From: Tolypothrix sp. PCC 7712
GTDB taxonomy: Bacteria > Cyanobacteriota > Cyanobacteriia > Cyanobacteriales > Nostocaceae
Assembly (NCBI RefSeq): GCF_025860405.1
Contig: NZ_CP063785.1
Location: forward strand, 5,085,390 to 5,149,389
Length of the DNA stretch: 64,000 nt
Direction: 5' to 3'
Below, in pieces: positions 1 through 8,816 of this stretch; the first letter of the stretch is position 1, and every line of letters begins with the position of its first letter. A program made the position numbers and the translations under genes. The notes below the pieces were generated by a model. That model made no database searches. It was not told the origin of the DNA and saw only the letters and a list, made by a program, of their open reading frames with translations.

Positions 1-2
1 AC

Positions 3-686
3 GAGCGATTAGCCAAAGATTATCCGGTAGATATTGCCACGCAAAATGGACGGCGTACAGTAGCACTCGATACGCAATATCGCAAACGCGATTTCGCTAT
101 CCCTGTGATCTTTATGCGTGTGCAGGATGGGTATTTATTTAAACGTCAGGTTGTGAATCAGGTTTCCAGCGAATCTAGCCAAAAAGGTACTGCATTCCAA
201 CCAGGTAAGTATAACGTCAATATTGGAGAAGGTAATGATATACATATAGGCGATCGCATATACCAACAAAAATTTACATCTCTAGCTTCAGAATTGATTG
301 CCACATTAAGTAATGCTAAGTTTCAGGGTAATGAAGGAGAGCAAGGTGGTACAGGAAGCTTTTATCAGTATGAAATTTTCTTAGAGAATGTAATTCTGGA
401 GAATGAGCAAAATCAAGATCATTATCAAGAGTATAAGCTTAGTGGCAATTGGTCATCTTTTGTTTATAAATATGTCTATTTTTTCAACAAAGTGGTTGAT
501 ACACCTTGGGGACATAACAGCAAACCTTATGGTCGCTTCCATATTGTAGTTAAAAGTACAAATGAAGTTTTGGATCAGATTCTGGTTAAAGCTGACCGAA
601 AGAACGATGATCCAAATAACTACGCAGCTAACAAAGTTGAGCAATTTATTGAGTCGAAAATAAAGGAAATAAAACGCAAAAATTAA
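3..686 (+). CDS. 3' part of a protein of unknown function (gene cut by the window edge)
   Basis: The reading frame is open from base 3, so the gene begins left of the window; the first in-window ATG (105) is probably internal. The visible 227 residues fall in two parts: a head rich in basic residues, a linker with the pattern NIGEGNDIHIGDRIYQ, and a C-terminal half with aromatic residues (YVYFFNKVV, WGHNSKPYGRFHIVV) that ends in a lysine-rich helix. The 'xxIGDRIYQ' type linker occurs in cyanobacterial multidomain proteins that carry effector-associated or NTPase domains, but I see no catalytic motif here. I do not recognise the family. No membrane segment is apparent. The downstream gene is 280 bp away behind a MITE-like repeat, so it is probably a separate transcript. 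Confidence 0.6.
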   Translation, partial: ERLAKDYPVDIATQNGRRTVALDTQYRKRDFAIPVIFMRVQDGYLFKRQVVNQVSSESSQKGTAFQPGKYNVNIGEGNDIHIGDRIYQQKFTSLASELIATLSNAKFQGNEGEQGGTGSFYQYEIFLENVILENEQNQDHYQEYKLSGNWSSFVYKYVYFFNKVVDTPWGHNSKPYGRFHIVVKSTNEVLDQILVKADRKNDDPNNYAANKVEQFIESKIKEIKRKN

Positions 687-776
687 CAGGAATACGGTGC
701 AGTGAATGTTCAATCTGTGGAATATTCTCAGCAAGTCACAGCATTAACTTCTAAACTTTTGAGGTTAATGGTAACC

Positions 777-887
777 CAATACTGCTCGGTTAAGGATTTT
801 CAACTCTTAATTTGGTTTGGGGAAAAGTTGAAAGGGTAAGGGTTAAAGGTTTTTTCTGGCCCTTTTGCCCTTAACCGACAAGTATTG
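777..887. mobile_element. MITE-like palindromic repeat, family A, copy 1
   Basis: About 111 bp bounded by terminal inverted repeats: CAATACTGCTCGGTTAAGG at the left and CCTTAACCGACAAGTATTG (one base variant) at the right. The interior carries the AAGGGTTAAAGGTTTTTTC core found in the other copies (12408, 18428, 34172; remnants near 13413, 19351 and 58180). Copy 1 is inverted relative to copy 18428. No coding capacity. The right tip contains the in-frame TTG at 885 of the following kinase gene. Confidence 0.8.
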
Positions 888-968
888 AATGGTAACCGAG
901 CGTTAACTGAAATTAGCCATACTACATTTACCATAGATGTAATCTGGCTGAAAGTTTGGCAGGAAATT

Positions 969-2711
969 TTGCTGATACAAAACCGTTATCGTTTACTCCA
1001 GCTGATTGGGAAAGGGGGATTCTGTAAAACCTACCTCGTTGTGGATGAAAATCAATTTCCTCCTGTTCCGTGCGTTGTGCAACAATTTTCGTATTACAAT
1101 CAAACACCAGAAAGCTTTGTAAAAGTAGCACAGCAGCTCAAGCTACTAGGCGAACATCCTCAAATTCCGGCTTTACTTTCCCATTTTCAAGATGACCAAT
1201 ATTGCTACTTAGTACAAGAATTTATCGCAGGTAGTAATTTAGCTACCATACTGGCAGCAGAAGGAAATTTCAGCGAAAATCAAATTTGGCAACTGTTAGC
1301 AAATATATTACCTGTTCTCAAATTTATTCGCGATCGCAATATCATCCACTGCGATATCAAACCCGAAAATATTATCCGCACTGCTGCTGGCGAATTCGTC
1401 TTAGTTGATTTTGCTGCAGCTCAACTAGTCAGTGTCATTGACCAGTTGATCAGTAAAATTTGTATAGGTAGCCCGGAATATATCGCACCAGAACAAGCGA
1501 GGGGAAAAGCAGTTTTTGCTAGCGATATTTATAGTTTGGGTGTCACTTGTATTTACCTACTTACCGAAGTTTCGCCATTTGATTTATACGATGTCGCCAA
1601 TGATTGCTGGGTTTGGCAAGATTATCTGAGAAATCAGGTAAGCGAACGACTCACGAAAATCCTCAACAAACTGCTGCAACCATCCATCAGCCGCCGCTTT
1701 CAATCTGCTGATGAAGTCTTGCTAGCAATGGGAATTACAGACAAAACAAATCATCTGCGTTCATCTGCGTTCATCGGCGGTTGGCAATGCATACATACCT
1801 TGAGTGGCATTCCTAGCGCCTGTGCAGGGATAAACTGTGTTAGCTTCAACCCTGATGGTACAACATTAGCCAGTGGTGACGACAAAATTATTAAATTTTG
1901 GGACGTAAATAGTCAAAAACCCCTAGCTACCCTATCAGGACATTCTCAAGCAGTAAAATCAGTCGCCTACAGTCCTGATGGTAAACTATTAGCCACAGCT
2001 AGCGACGATCGCACTATTAAATTGTGGGATGTCAATCAATTACAAGAAATTTACACCTTAGCTGGACATTCACACGCCGTTAAATCCGTGGCTTTCAGTC
2101 CTGATGGGCAAATTTTGGCTAGTGGGAGTTGGGATAAAACAGTCAAACTGTGGGATGTCAATACTGGCAAAGAAATTTCTACTCTGAGTAAGCACCAATT
2201 ACAGGTAAATTCCGTAGCATTTAGCCCTCAAGGGCAGCTTTTAGCCAGCACCAGTTTTGATCGGACAATTTGCTTATGGCAGCTTTCGCAAACGAGAGAA
2301 TTTAAAAACCGCCCAGATTACACCTTGTTAGGCACCCTTTCGGGTCATGCATGGGCGGTTTTGACTGTCGCTTTTAGTCCCGATGGAAAAATTTTAGCGA
2401 CGGGTAGCGACGATAACACGATTAAATTGTGGGAGGTAAACACTGGTCAGGTAATTACCACACTGTCAGGCCATTCTTGGTCAGTTTTAGCCTTGGCTTT
2501 CACATCGGATGGCACAATGTTGATTAGTGCCAGTCGCGATCGCACTGTTAAACTTTGGAATGTTAGCACAGCAACAGAAATTGCTACTCTCTCTGGCCAT
2601 GCCGACTCTGTATCTACCATTGCTGTCAGCCCTGATGCACAACTGATTGCTAGTGGCAGCAGGGACAAGACCATCAAATTGTGGCACCTTGTAAAACAGC
2701 AGGGCAGCTAA
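969..2711 (+). CDS. Ser/Thr protein kinase-like protein with WD40 repeats, probable pseudokinase
   Basis: N-terminal Hanks-type kinase fold (residues ~7-265), then a linker and seven WD40 repeats (~295-580) ending in motifs such as KLWDVN. The start is uncertain. The frame is open from TTG 885, but that codon lies in the tip of a MITE repeat; TTG 969 follows AGGAAA closely and gives the family-like start MLIQNRYRLLQLIGKGG. Key catalytic positions are altered: the ATP-anchoring Lys expected in the 'CVVKQF' motif is Gln (CVVQQF, residue 38), HRD is HCD (127-129), and DFG is DFA (147-149). The catalytic and Mg-binding Asp residues remain. I infer weak or absent phosphotransfer and a scaffold role for the propeller. 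The linker contains a short tandem repeat at 1751-1780. Confidence 0.9.
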   Translation: MLIQNRYRLLQLIGKGGFCKTYLVVDENQFPPVPCVVQQFSYYNQTPESFVKVAQQLKLLGEHPQIPALLSHFQDDQYCYLVQEFIAGSNLATILAAEGNFSENQIWQLLANILPVLKFIRDRNIIHCDIKPENIIRTAAGEFVLVDFAAAQLVSVIDQLISKICIGSPEYIAPEQARGKAVFASDIYSLGVTCIYLLTEVSPFDLYDVANDCWVWQDYLRNQVSERLTKILNKLLQPSISRRFQSADEVLLAMGITDKTNHLRSSAFIGGWQCIHTLSGIPSACAGINCVSFNPDGTTLASGDDKIIKFWDVNSQKPLATLSGHSQAVKSVAYSPDGKLLATASDDRTIKLWDVNQLQEIYTLAGHSHAVKSVAFSPDGQILASGSWDKTVKLWDVNTGKEISTLSKHQLQVNSVAFSPQGQLLASTSFDRTICLWQLSQTREFKNRPDYTLLGTLSGHAWAVLTVAFSPDGKILATGSDDNTIKLWEVNTGQVITTLSGHSWSVLALAFTSDGTMLISASRDRTVKLWNVSTATEIATLSGHADSVSTIAVSPDAQLIASGSRDKTIKLWHLVKQQGS

Positions 2712-2721
2712 TGCGGCAATA

Positions 2722-3021
2722 TCAGGCGCTACCTGTAAATGCCACTTCGGGAAACTTCAGTTGCGCTTCTGCCATCGGACGGTTTCTACCTTCCTCTTGC
2801 CAGTAGTTAATCACTTCTGTGGCTTTGTTGAGTAACTCAACACGATCCAAGTCACTAATCCAGTGTTTAGATTCTAGTTCCTTCTTTAACTCTTCCCAAG
2901 CATCGTTTCTAGGCCAGAAAAAGTACTTGGTTAAAGGACTGGTGCCTTTACCTACAACTTGGTCTACTGCGAGAGCAACGTTCTCGTCTAACCAAAGAAT
3001 TTTCAAAATAAACTTGGTCAA
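2722..3021 (-). CDS. ycf65: Plastid-specific 30S ribosomal protein 3 homologue (PSRP-3/Ycf65)
   Basis: Ninety-nine residues matching the PSRP-3/Ycf65 family of cyanobacteria and red-lineage plastids, which associates with the small ribosomal subunit. Diagnostic segments are VDQVVGKGTSPLTKYFFWPR, DAWEELKKELESK, ISDLDRVELLNKATEVINYW. Length is normal for the family. The start is TTG, chosen because a stop codon (TGA) precedes it directly in frame and a strong GGAGG lies 5 nt upstream. The gene converges on the WD40 kinase with only 10 bp between the stop codons, so the two transcripts probably overlap. Confidence 0.93.
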   Translation of the reverse strand: MTKFILKILWLDENVALAVDQVVGKGTSPLTKYFFWPRNDAWEELKKELESKHWISDLDRVELLNKATEVINYWQEEGRNRPMAEAQLKFPEVAFTGSA

Positions 3022-3112
3022 TCACACCTCCGGAGTATATCCCAGCATTACTTAACTAAGTCAGCGATCGCTTATTTTAACGCAATACCATACCAGATGG
3101 GTAAATAGTTTG

Positions 3113-3163
3113 GGCATTGGGCATTGGGCATAGGGCATGGGGCATGGGGCATGGGGCATGGGG
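3113..3163. repeat. Short tandem repeat, GGGCATT/GGGCATG heptamers
   Basis: Seven consecutive 7-bp units of the form GGGCAT(T/A/G). Such heptamer arrays are intergenic in Nostocales and non-coding. The same unit on the other strand (ATGCCCC) lies at 3661-3697, so the 3282 gene is flanked by inverted copies. Confidence 0.9.
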
Positions 3164-3281
3164 TAGTTATGAGGGAATTCTAAAAAATAAATTATTCTGC
3201 TTAAATTCGTTGGTTGTGAACTGTCAATAATAACTATGGAATATTTTTTGAATTGGCAGTCCCTGAGTTTAGAGGAATTGT

Positions 3282-3647
3282 GTGAGAAGGCCTGATTTTG
3301 AAGATTTAGAGGTTTATCGATTAGCTGAAAAGCTAGCGAATGAAATTTGGCAGATTGTGAAGGTATGGGATAATTTCTCTCAAGATACTATGGGTAAGCA
3401 AATTGTTCGCTCTGCTGATAGTATTTGTGTGAATATAGCAGAGGGCAGAGGTAGGTATAATGACCAAGACAATCGGCGTTTTGTCAAGATTGCTAGAGGT
3501 TCTTTATACGAAACTATCAACTGGTTGCGATTAACCTACACCAGAAAGCTATTGACAACTGAACAGGTAAGCATCTTAAAACCGTTTCTGGATCAACTAT
3601 TACCCAAACTCAATGCTTATCTCAAAGCTATCGGCAATAGAGAATAG
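3282..3647 (+). CDS. Four helix bundle protein (23S rRNA intervening-sequence protein family)
   Basis: 121 residues of the S23/four-helix-bundle family. Seen: RRPDFEDLEVYRLAEKLANEIW near the N terminus, SADSICVNIAEGRGRYNDQDNRRF in the middle (the conserved 'S..I..NIAEG..R' core) and GSLYETINWLRL. The family was named after proteins encoded in 23S rRNA intervening sequences, but free-standing chromosomal copies like this one are common and their role is not settled; some are linked to retroelements or RNA binding. The start is GTG 3282 behind AGAGGA (5-nt spacing). The gene is flanked on both sides by heptamer repeats in inverted orientation, and no rRNA is nearby. Confidence 0.9.
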   Translation: MRRPDFEDLEVYRLAEKLANEIWQIVKVWDNFSQDTMGKQIVRSADSICVNIAEGRGRYNDQDNRRFVKIARGSLYETINWLRLTYTRKLLTTEQVSILKPFLDQLLPKLNAYLKAIGNRE

Positions 3648-3660
3648 AACAAACTTCTTT

Positions 3661-3697
3661 ATGCCCCATGCCCCATGCCCCATGCCCCATGCCCTAT
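3661..3697. repeat. Short tandem repeat, ATGCCCC heptamers
   Basis: About five copies of ATGCCCC directly before the HAD hydrolase start. It is the reverse complement of the array at 3113-3163. The frame of the downstream gene is open through it, which makes an artefactual upstream extension possible. Confidence 0.9.
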
Positions 3698-3701
3698 ATT
3701 T

Positions 3702-4496
3702 ATGACAGAAAAATTATCACCAAAAGCGATCGCAGTTTTTGATATTGATGGCGTGATTCGCGATGTTAGTGGTTCTTATCGTCGCGCGATCGCAGATACT
3801 GTTGAGTATTTTACCAATCAAGCGTATCGTCCTACACCATTAGATATTGACCAACTGAAGTCTGAAGGTATTTGGAATAATGATTGGGAAGCATCCCAAG
3901 AGTTGATTTACCGTTATTTCCAAAGTCAAGGACAGCTGCGAGAACAACTACAACTTGATTACAACGATATAGTTACCTTTTTTCAATCTCGTTACCGAGG
4001 TACAGATCCCAACAATTTCACTGGATATATTTGTGATGAACCCTTGTTATTGCAACCCAGTTACTTAGAACAACTCACACAAGCGAATATTGCTTGGGGA
4101 TTTTTTAGTGGTGCTACTCGTGGTTCGGCTAACTATGTTTTGCAGAAACGCCTGGGTTTACAGTCTCCTGTATTGATTGCAATGGAAGATGCGCCAGGTA
4201 AACCCGATCCCACAGGACTTTTTGCGACTGTACAAATCTTAGATAATGGCTGCGATGCTTTACCTACTGTGGTGTATGTAGGAGATACCGTAGCTGATAT
4301 GTACACAGTAGAAAAAGCGCGCAATCAGCAGCCGCACCGCACTTGGATTGGTGTCGGCGTTTTACCCCCTCATGTGCAGGAAACAGCAGCGCGTCGTGAT
4401 GCTTATGCTGAAACACTCAAAAAAGCAGGCGCAGCTATAGTTTTGAGTAATGTGCAAGAATTAACACCAGAGCAGATTCAAGACTTAGGCGGTTAA
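3702..4496 (+). CDS. HAD-superfamily IA hydrolase (TIGR01548-type)
   Basis: 264 residues with the full HAD motif set: motif I VFDIDGVIRD (nucleophile and acid Asp), motif II FFSGATRG (Ser/Thr), motif III Lys in DAPGKPDPTG, motif IV YVGDTVADM. The cap region between motifs I and II (~20-125) is helical. This arrangement matches the cyanobacterial TIGR01548 hypothetical hydrolases, whose substrate is unknown; phosphatase activity on a small phospho-compound is the likely reaction. I start at ATG 3702 because the open frame further upstream runs through the ATGCCCC repeat and encodes only low-complexity residues. Confidence 0.88.
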   Translation: MTEKLSPKAIAVFDIDGVIRDVSGSYRRAIADTVEYFTNQAYRPTPLDIDQLKSEGIWNNDWEASQELIYRYFQSQGQLREQLQLDYNDIVTFFQSRYRGTDPNNFTGYICDEPLLLQPSYLEQLTQANIAWGFFSGATRGSANYVLQKRLGLQSPVLIAMEDAPGKPDPTGLFATVQILDNGCDALPTVVYVGDTVADMYTVEKARNQQPHRTWIGVGVLPPHVQETAARRDAYAETLKKAGAAIVLSNVQELTPEQIQDLGG

Positions 4497-4906
4497 GCTT
4501 TTGCATCTGACTTTCATAATTTCATAGGTAATACCAAAATATAATTTTGAGCGAACCTAGAAACCTTTATGGGATCAGGAACGTTTTTGATTCATATCCG
4601 CCGTAAATTACGAATTACGAATTGGTATTACCCATGATTAAAAGTTTCCGCCACCATCACAAAATGGTAGCCCTAGTACAGCACGGCGGAAATCAACCAT
4701 CTATTTGGAATGGGTAAAAAGCTTGCGGTATAAGTATTCTTTCTTTTTACTTTTTACTCCTGCGGAGTTCGCCAGTTGCTTTATGCCGGGGAACCCGTCC
4801 ACCGCACTGGCTCACTTTTTACTTTTGCCTTGTTGTACTAGCCCTTTTATTTCTGCTTACTGTATGCTTTACGCTGGTAAGCGTGCGTTCATTTGGGCAA
4901 ACAATT
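4497..4906. other. Intergenic stretch with dispersed cyanobacterial repeat fragments
   Basis: No gene seen. Around 4765-4815 lies a GC-richer piece (CTGCGGAGTTCGCCAGTTGC ... CCGCACTGGCTCAC) with inverted complementarity between GCCAGT and ACTGGC, typical of small dispersed repeats in Nostoc-like genomes. The rest is AT-rich. Confidence 0.5.
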
Positions 4907-6553
4907 ATGACATCAGCACCGCAATTGCTGACTGATCCATTTTTGCAACTACCAACTGAAACCTCAGTGCGAGTAGTTTGGTTTACAGAGTTCGCTGGTA
5001 GTAAACATACAGTCAATTACGGAGAAAATCTCAATCAGACTGCCCGTGCAAGTACAATGAAACTGAGTCGCGCTAGAGAAGATCAGCGATCGCATATCGG
5101 TAAGCAAGCTGGAGATGGTCAAGTTTATCAAAAACCTGTTTGGCGTGATATTTGGCGACATGAGGCTGAGGTAAGTGGGTTAACTCCTGGTGTGCGGGTG
5201 AATTATCAGATTACGAGTGTGCGGGAAGATGGGGAAAGCATCAGCAGCGATATTTTTACCCTTGCAGCTAATCCTAAACCAGGAACACCATTGAAAATTT
5301 TACTCACCTCAGACCATCAACTGAAGCCGATGACAGCAGCAAATCTGCAAAAGGTGGTTGAGACAGTAGGTAGAGTAGACGCTGTGTGGTTTGCTGGTGA
5401 TTTAGTTAATATAAGCGATCGCGCTTCCGAATGGTTTGATGATCATCGCGGTGGTGCGTTCTTTCCTGGATTACAAGGGCGCGCTAACTATGAAATGAAC
5501 CATAATGGAGTCAAAACTTCCTATACTGGCGGTAAAATCATTCAACACGCACCCTTGTTTCCCTGTATTGGCAATCATGAGGTGATGGGGAGATTCCAAA
5601 GAACAGCAACTTTAGATGATGAATTTAATGATACGATTCCCCGCGCCGTAGCTCAAAGATTATATAGCGGTAAATCCCTAAAAGATAATTCTTTTAATAC
5701 TGATACTTACGAAGAAATTTTTACATTACCAACAAGTAAAACAGGCGGAAAGCGATATTATGCTGTTTCCTTTGGTGATGTGCGTTTAGTAGTTCTTTAT
5801 GCCACTAATATGTGGCGCAGTCCTTACTTGAATGGTACATATAAAGGGAGATATGACGAAATTAGCCAAGATTTAAATAATCCTGAAAATTGGGGTTATG
5901 GACAGTTAATTTATGAACAAATTGCTAAAGGTAGCCAGCAATATAATTGGCTAGAAGCAGAACTTAATAGCAATGAATTTAAACAAGCAAAATACAAAGT
6001 TGTGATGTTTCATCATCCACCCCATACTTTAGGTGATAACATCGTCCCAGCTTATACAGAGCCAGTACAAATAATTGAACGAGATAATTTTGGTAATATC
6101 AAAGCAGTGCGTTACGAATATCCTAAAGATGCTGATTATCTCATCCGCGATGTCATGCCTTTACTAGAATCTGCGAATGTACAATTTGTTTTATATGGGC
6201 ATTCTCATTTATGGAATCGCTTTGTTAGTTCTAGTGGAATGCACTTTTTAGAAACATCCAATGTTGGCAATTCTTATGGTGCAGCTTGGGGTGAGAGAAA
6301 GCGAGAAGTCCCATCTGGATATCAAGAAGAATATGTGGTATCTGGTGACCCAAATGGTCTAGAGCCAATAGTACCAACAATCGCTCCATTATTAGGAGAA
6401 GATGGTAAACCGATGCCTTATATTGCCAGTAACGACATCACAGTTTTTAGTATTTTCGACACAGCCACAGGTACAGTTAGCAGCTATCGTTTTGATACTC
6501 GCAAACCCGATTCTGAAGTAATTAAGTTTGATGAGTTTACTTTTAAAGCCTGA
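4907..6553 (+). CDS. Metallophosphoesterase with N-terminal fibronectin III-like domain
   Basis: 548 residues. The N-terminal ~105 residues resemble the Fn3-like/purple acid phosphatase N domain (VRVVWFTEFAGSKHTVNYGE, 'LTPGVRVNYQITSV'). The calcineurin-type domain follows, with metal-ligand motifs LLTSDHQ, WFAGDLVN, PCIGNHEVMG, VVMFHHPPH and VLYGHSHLWNR, so both metal sites look complete. It should hydrolyse phosphomonoesters or diesters; the substrate is unknown. No signal peptide is visible. ATG 4907 is preferred; an in-frame GTG at 4883 would add eight residues. It stands alone between a repeat-rich gap and the convergent histidine kinase. Confidence 0.88.
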   Translation: MTSAPQLLTDPFLQLPTETSVRVVWFTEFAGSKHTVNYGENLNQTARASTMKLSRAREDQRSHIGKQAGDGQVYQKPVWRDIWRHEAEVSGLTPGVRVNYQITSVREDGESISSDIFTLAANPKPGTPLKILLTSDHQLKPMTAANLQKVVETVGRVDAVWFAGDLVNISDRASEWFDDHRGGAFFPGLQGRANYEMNHNGVKTSYTGGKIIQHAPLFPCIGNHEVMGRFQRTATLDDEFNDTIPRAVAQRLYSGKSLKDNSFNTDTYEEIFTLPTSKTGGKRYYAVSFGDVRLVVLYATNMWRSPYLNGTYKGRYDEISQDLNNPENWGYGQLIYEQIAKGSQQYNWLEAELNSNEFKQAKYKVVMFHHPPHTLGDNIVPAYTEPVQIIERDNFGNIKAVRYEYPKDADYLIRDVMPLLESANVQFVLYGHSHLWNRFVSSSGMHFLETSNVGNSYGAAWGERKREVPSGYQEEYVVSGDPNGLEPIVPTIAPLLGEDGKPMPYIASNDITVFSIFDTATGTVSSYRFDTRKPDSEVIKFDEFTFKA

Positions 6554-6690
6554 TGTAGGGTGTGTTGTCGCGCAGCGCAACGCACCAAAATTGTTGTGTT
6601 TCGCTACAGATAATATTTTATATATTTCAAAGGGATAAAATCCAAAATCTTATCATTTTGTGGGGTGGACATCTTGTCAGCTTTCCAAGT

Positions 6691-7959
6691 TCAATTCAGA
6701 ACAGGTAATTGCACAGTAACATCAGTTCCAGTTAACGGCTGAGACTGGATACATAATTTACCACCATGAGCATTTACAATGCGTTTAGTAATCGCAAGTC
6801 CCAACCCCGTACCTTCAGCTTTTGTCGAGAAAAATGGTTGAGAAAGCTTGCAGAGAATTTCTGGTGGAATAGGATTACCATCATTATGCACATTAATATA
6901 AACTGCATCAGGTAGCACAGTATTCACTTCCCACTTGATAACATCTCCATCTGCAACAGCTTCGCAAGCATTGCGGACAATATTAATAAAAACTTGTTTC
7001 AGCTTGTCCCTATCCCCAGAAATTTTTACCACAGAAGATGCAGGAATAAATTCAATTTTTCGATTTAACGCTTCTGGCATTTCCTGGATGGTTAACAGCA
7101 ACTCCTGAATAAAATCATTTACATCCAATTCGCAAAGCTGCAATACTTGAGGTTTAGCGTAGAGCAAAATTTCGCTTAATAGCCGTTCTAAACGACCAGC
7201 TTCGCTCAATGCTAAAGATAATCTCTCTTGAGAAGCTTCCGTCAAAATAGTTTTCTTAAAATACTTCAATCCCATCACCATAGTAGTTAAGGGATTACGA
7301 ATTTCATGGACAATAATCGATGAAAATTCACCAATAGCAGCTAATCTTTCCTGTTCAACTAACTTAGCCTGTACTGCTCGTAATTCTGCCGTCCGGTTTT
7401 CTACCTCTGCTTCTAATTTTTGATTAAATTCACATTGTTTTTGATATAAATGATAGTGATCAATTGCCGTAGCTGCGCGTTCCGCAAATAGTTCTACAAT
7501 TTGAATTTCATCACTTGTAAATTCACGTGCTTGTTGATGAAAAGAGCAAATTGTCCCAAATACTTGACCTTCAGAAGTTTGTAAAGGTATGCCTAAATAT
7601 GCACGATAACCAGGTGCAGGTTTGCCATATTTGGGATTAGCAATAGCATCCTCAACGGCTAACGTCCGCTTAACTTCCATGACTGTACCAATTAACCGAC
7701 CATGTAATGCATAAACACGCGGTGCATCTTCCGGTATTTCAAGACTACTGGCTAGGATAGTTTCAAAACCTTCTTGGCAAAAGGTAACAACTGTCCAATC
7801 AACTGCTATTAACTCGCTAACTCCGCAAGCAATATTATGCAAATAGCTGCTTAATTCACCAGTCCGATAATTTAAAGAAGATAAAAGCTCGATTATTCTG
7901 CGTTCACGCTGCCAAGATTGGTGTTGTAACAACATTTGGCTATTACTGGTGTTACTCAT
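6691..7959 (-). CDS. GAF-domain sensor histidine kinase
   Basis: 422 residues, no membrane segment. A GAF domain (~35-180) is followed by a short coiled coil (NQKLEAEVENRTAELRAVQ) and a HisKA box with the phospho-accepting His in IIVHEIRNPLTTMVMG (~222). The ATPase domain has the N box INIVRNACEAV and G boxes VHNDGNPIPPE and GTGLGLAITKRIV. It is a complete soluble kinase of the Nostoc type; ligand and partner are unknown. No response regulator is adjacent. It diverges from the DM13 lipoprotein gene across a 330-bp intergenic region. Confidence 0.92.
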   Translation of the reverse strand: MSNTSNSQMLLQHQSWQRERRIIELLSSLNYRTGELSSYLHNIACGVSELIAVDWTVVTFCQEGFETILASSLEIPEDAPRVYALHGRLIGTVMEVKRTLAVEDAIANPKYGKPAPGYRAYLGIPLQTSEGQVFGTICSFHQQAREFTSDEIQIVELFAERAATAIDHYHLYQKQCEFNQKLEAEVENRTAELRAVQAKLVEQERLAAIGEFSSIIVHEIRNPLTTMVMGLKYFKKTILTEASQERLSLALSEAGRLERLLSEILLYAKPQVLQLCELDVNDFIQELLLTIQEMPEALNRKIEFIPASSVVKISGDRDKLKQVFINIVRNACEAVADGDVIKWEVNTVLPDAVYINVHNDGNPIPPEILCKLSQPFFSTKAEGTGLGLAITKRIVNAHGGKLCIQSQPLTGTDVTVQLPVLN

Positions 7960-8175
7960 GGATATAAGTTACCAAATTTATCAAAAAGAATGAAAAAATT
8001 AATGAATAAATTTTCTCTACCCACTAAAAAGTAGAGATTACAGGAATTTTATAGCCAAATTCTACTAGAGATAGATGCCGTGCGTATACAGCACAATTAT
8101 GAATATTTGCTTAAATTAACTTAAAAATATGCAATCCCAACTCAAAATTGAGATTTTGCTGAGAAAACTATAAGA

Positions 8176-8212
8176 AATTTCAGGGTAAAATTTCAGCTTC
8201 AGCCCTGAAATT
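8176..8212. other. Stem-loop in the divergent intergenic region
   Basis: AATTTCAGGG (8176-8185) is perfectly complementary to CCCTGAAATT (8203-8212) with a 17-nt loop. It lies between divergent genes (kinase start 7959, lipoprotein start 8290), so it is more likely an operator or a 5' UTR structure than a terminator. The rest of 7960-8286 is AT-rich without other features. Confidence 0.5.
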
Positions 8213-8289
8213 CCTTAGTTACGCATAATTTTTATCTTGAGTAACAAAGCAATAATTACTTTAAAGGTTAAACAAGAGGATTTTGAGTG

Positions 8290-8775
8290 ATGCAATTCAA
8301 ACCTTTATTAATAGTTAGTGCTGTTTCTTTAATCGTAGTTAGCTGTGTAGGAAATGTCTCGAAAAATCAGGATATTGTTAATGCATCTGTGAGTCCGATA
8401 GCAACGGCTCAAAATGTCTCTGCACATAAATCTGGTGCTTTTATTTCTGGTGAACATACAACTAAAGGCATAGTTCGCATTACTACCAAAAATGGTAAAT
8501 CTATTCTGGAACTAGATAAGTCTTTTAAAACTTCTACTTCCGGCCCAGATTTAGTAGTCATCTTACATCGTTCAGATAACGTGCTGAAATCAACTCAAGC
8601 ACCATCATATCCTTTAAAAAAAGATGATTATGTAATTATTGCACCTTTACAAAAATATAGTGGCGCTCAAAGTTATGCCATTCCTAACAACATTAATTTA
8701 GCTGATTATAAATCAGCCGCTATTTGGTGCCGGAAGTTTAATGCTACTTTTGGCGTGGCGCGTTTGAGTAGTTAA
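8290..8775 (+). CDS. DM13-domain lipoprotein
   Basis: 161 residues. The N terminus is a lipoprotein signal peptide with lipobox VVSC (Cys near residue 19), so the mature protein is anchored in a membrane facing the periplasm. The rest is a DM13 domain: SGEHTTKGIVRI, LELDKSFKTSTSGPDLVVIL, IWCRKFNATFGVARL. The conserved 'GPDL' and 'IWC..F...FG.A.L' motifs are present. DM13 domains are proposed to bind a redox cofactor through the conserved Cys; function here is inferred only. Start ATG 8290 lies 9 nt after AGAGGA; GTG 8287 is the alternative. Confidence 0.85.
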   Translation: MQFKPLLIVSAVSLIVVSCVGNVSKNQDIVNASVSPIATAQNVSAHKSGAFISGEHTTKGIVRITTKNGKSILELDKSFKTSTSGPDLVVILHRSDNVLKSTQAPSYPLKKDDYVIIAPLQKYSGAQSYAIPNNINLADYKSAAIWCRKFNATFGVARLSS

Positions 8776-8816
8776 AACTTAGCTAAAAACTGAGAATTGC
8801 TGACAAGGAGATAATT

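Noticed and set aside
2447..2687. Minus-strand frames inside the WD40 repeats
   Set aside because: Shadows of the repeated WD40 coding sequence.
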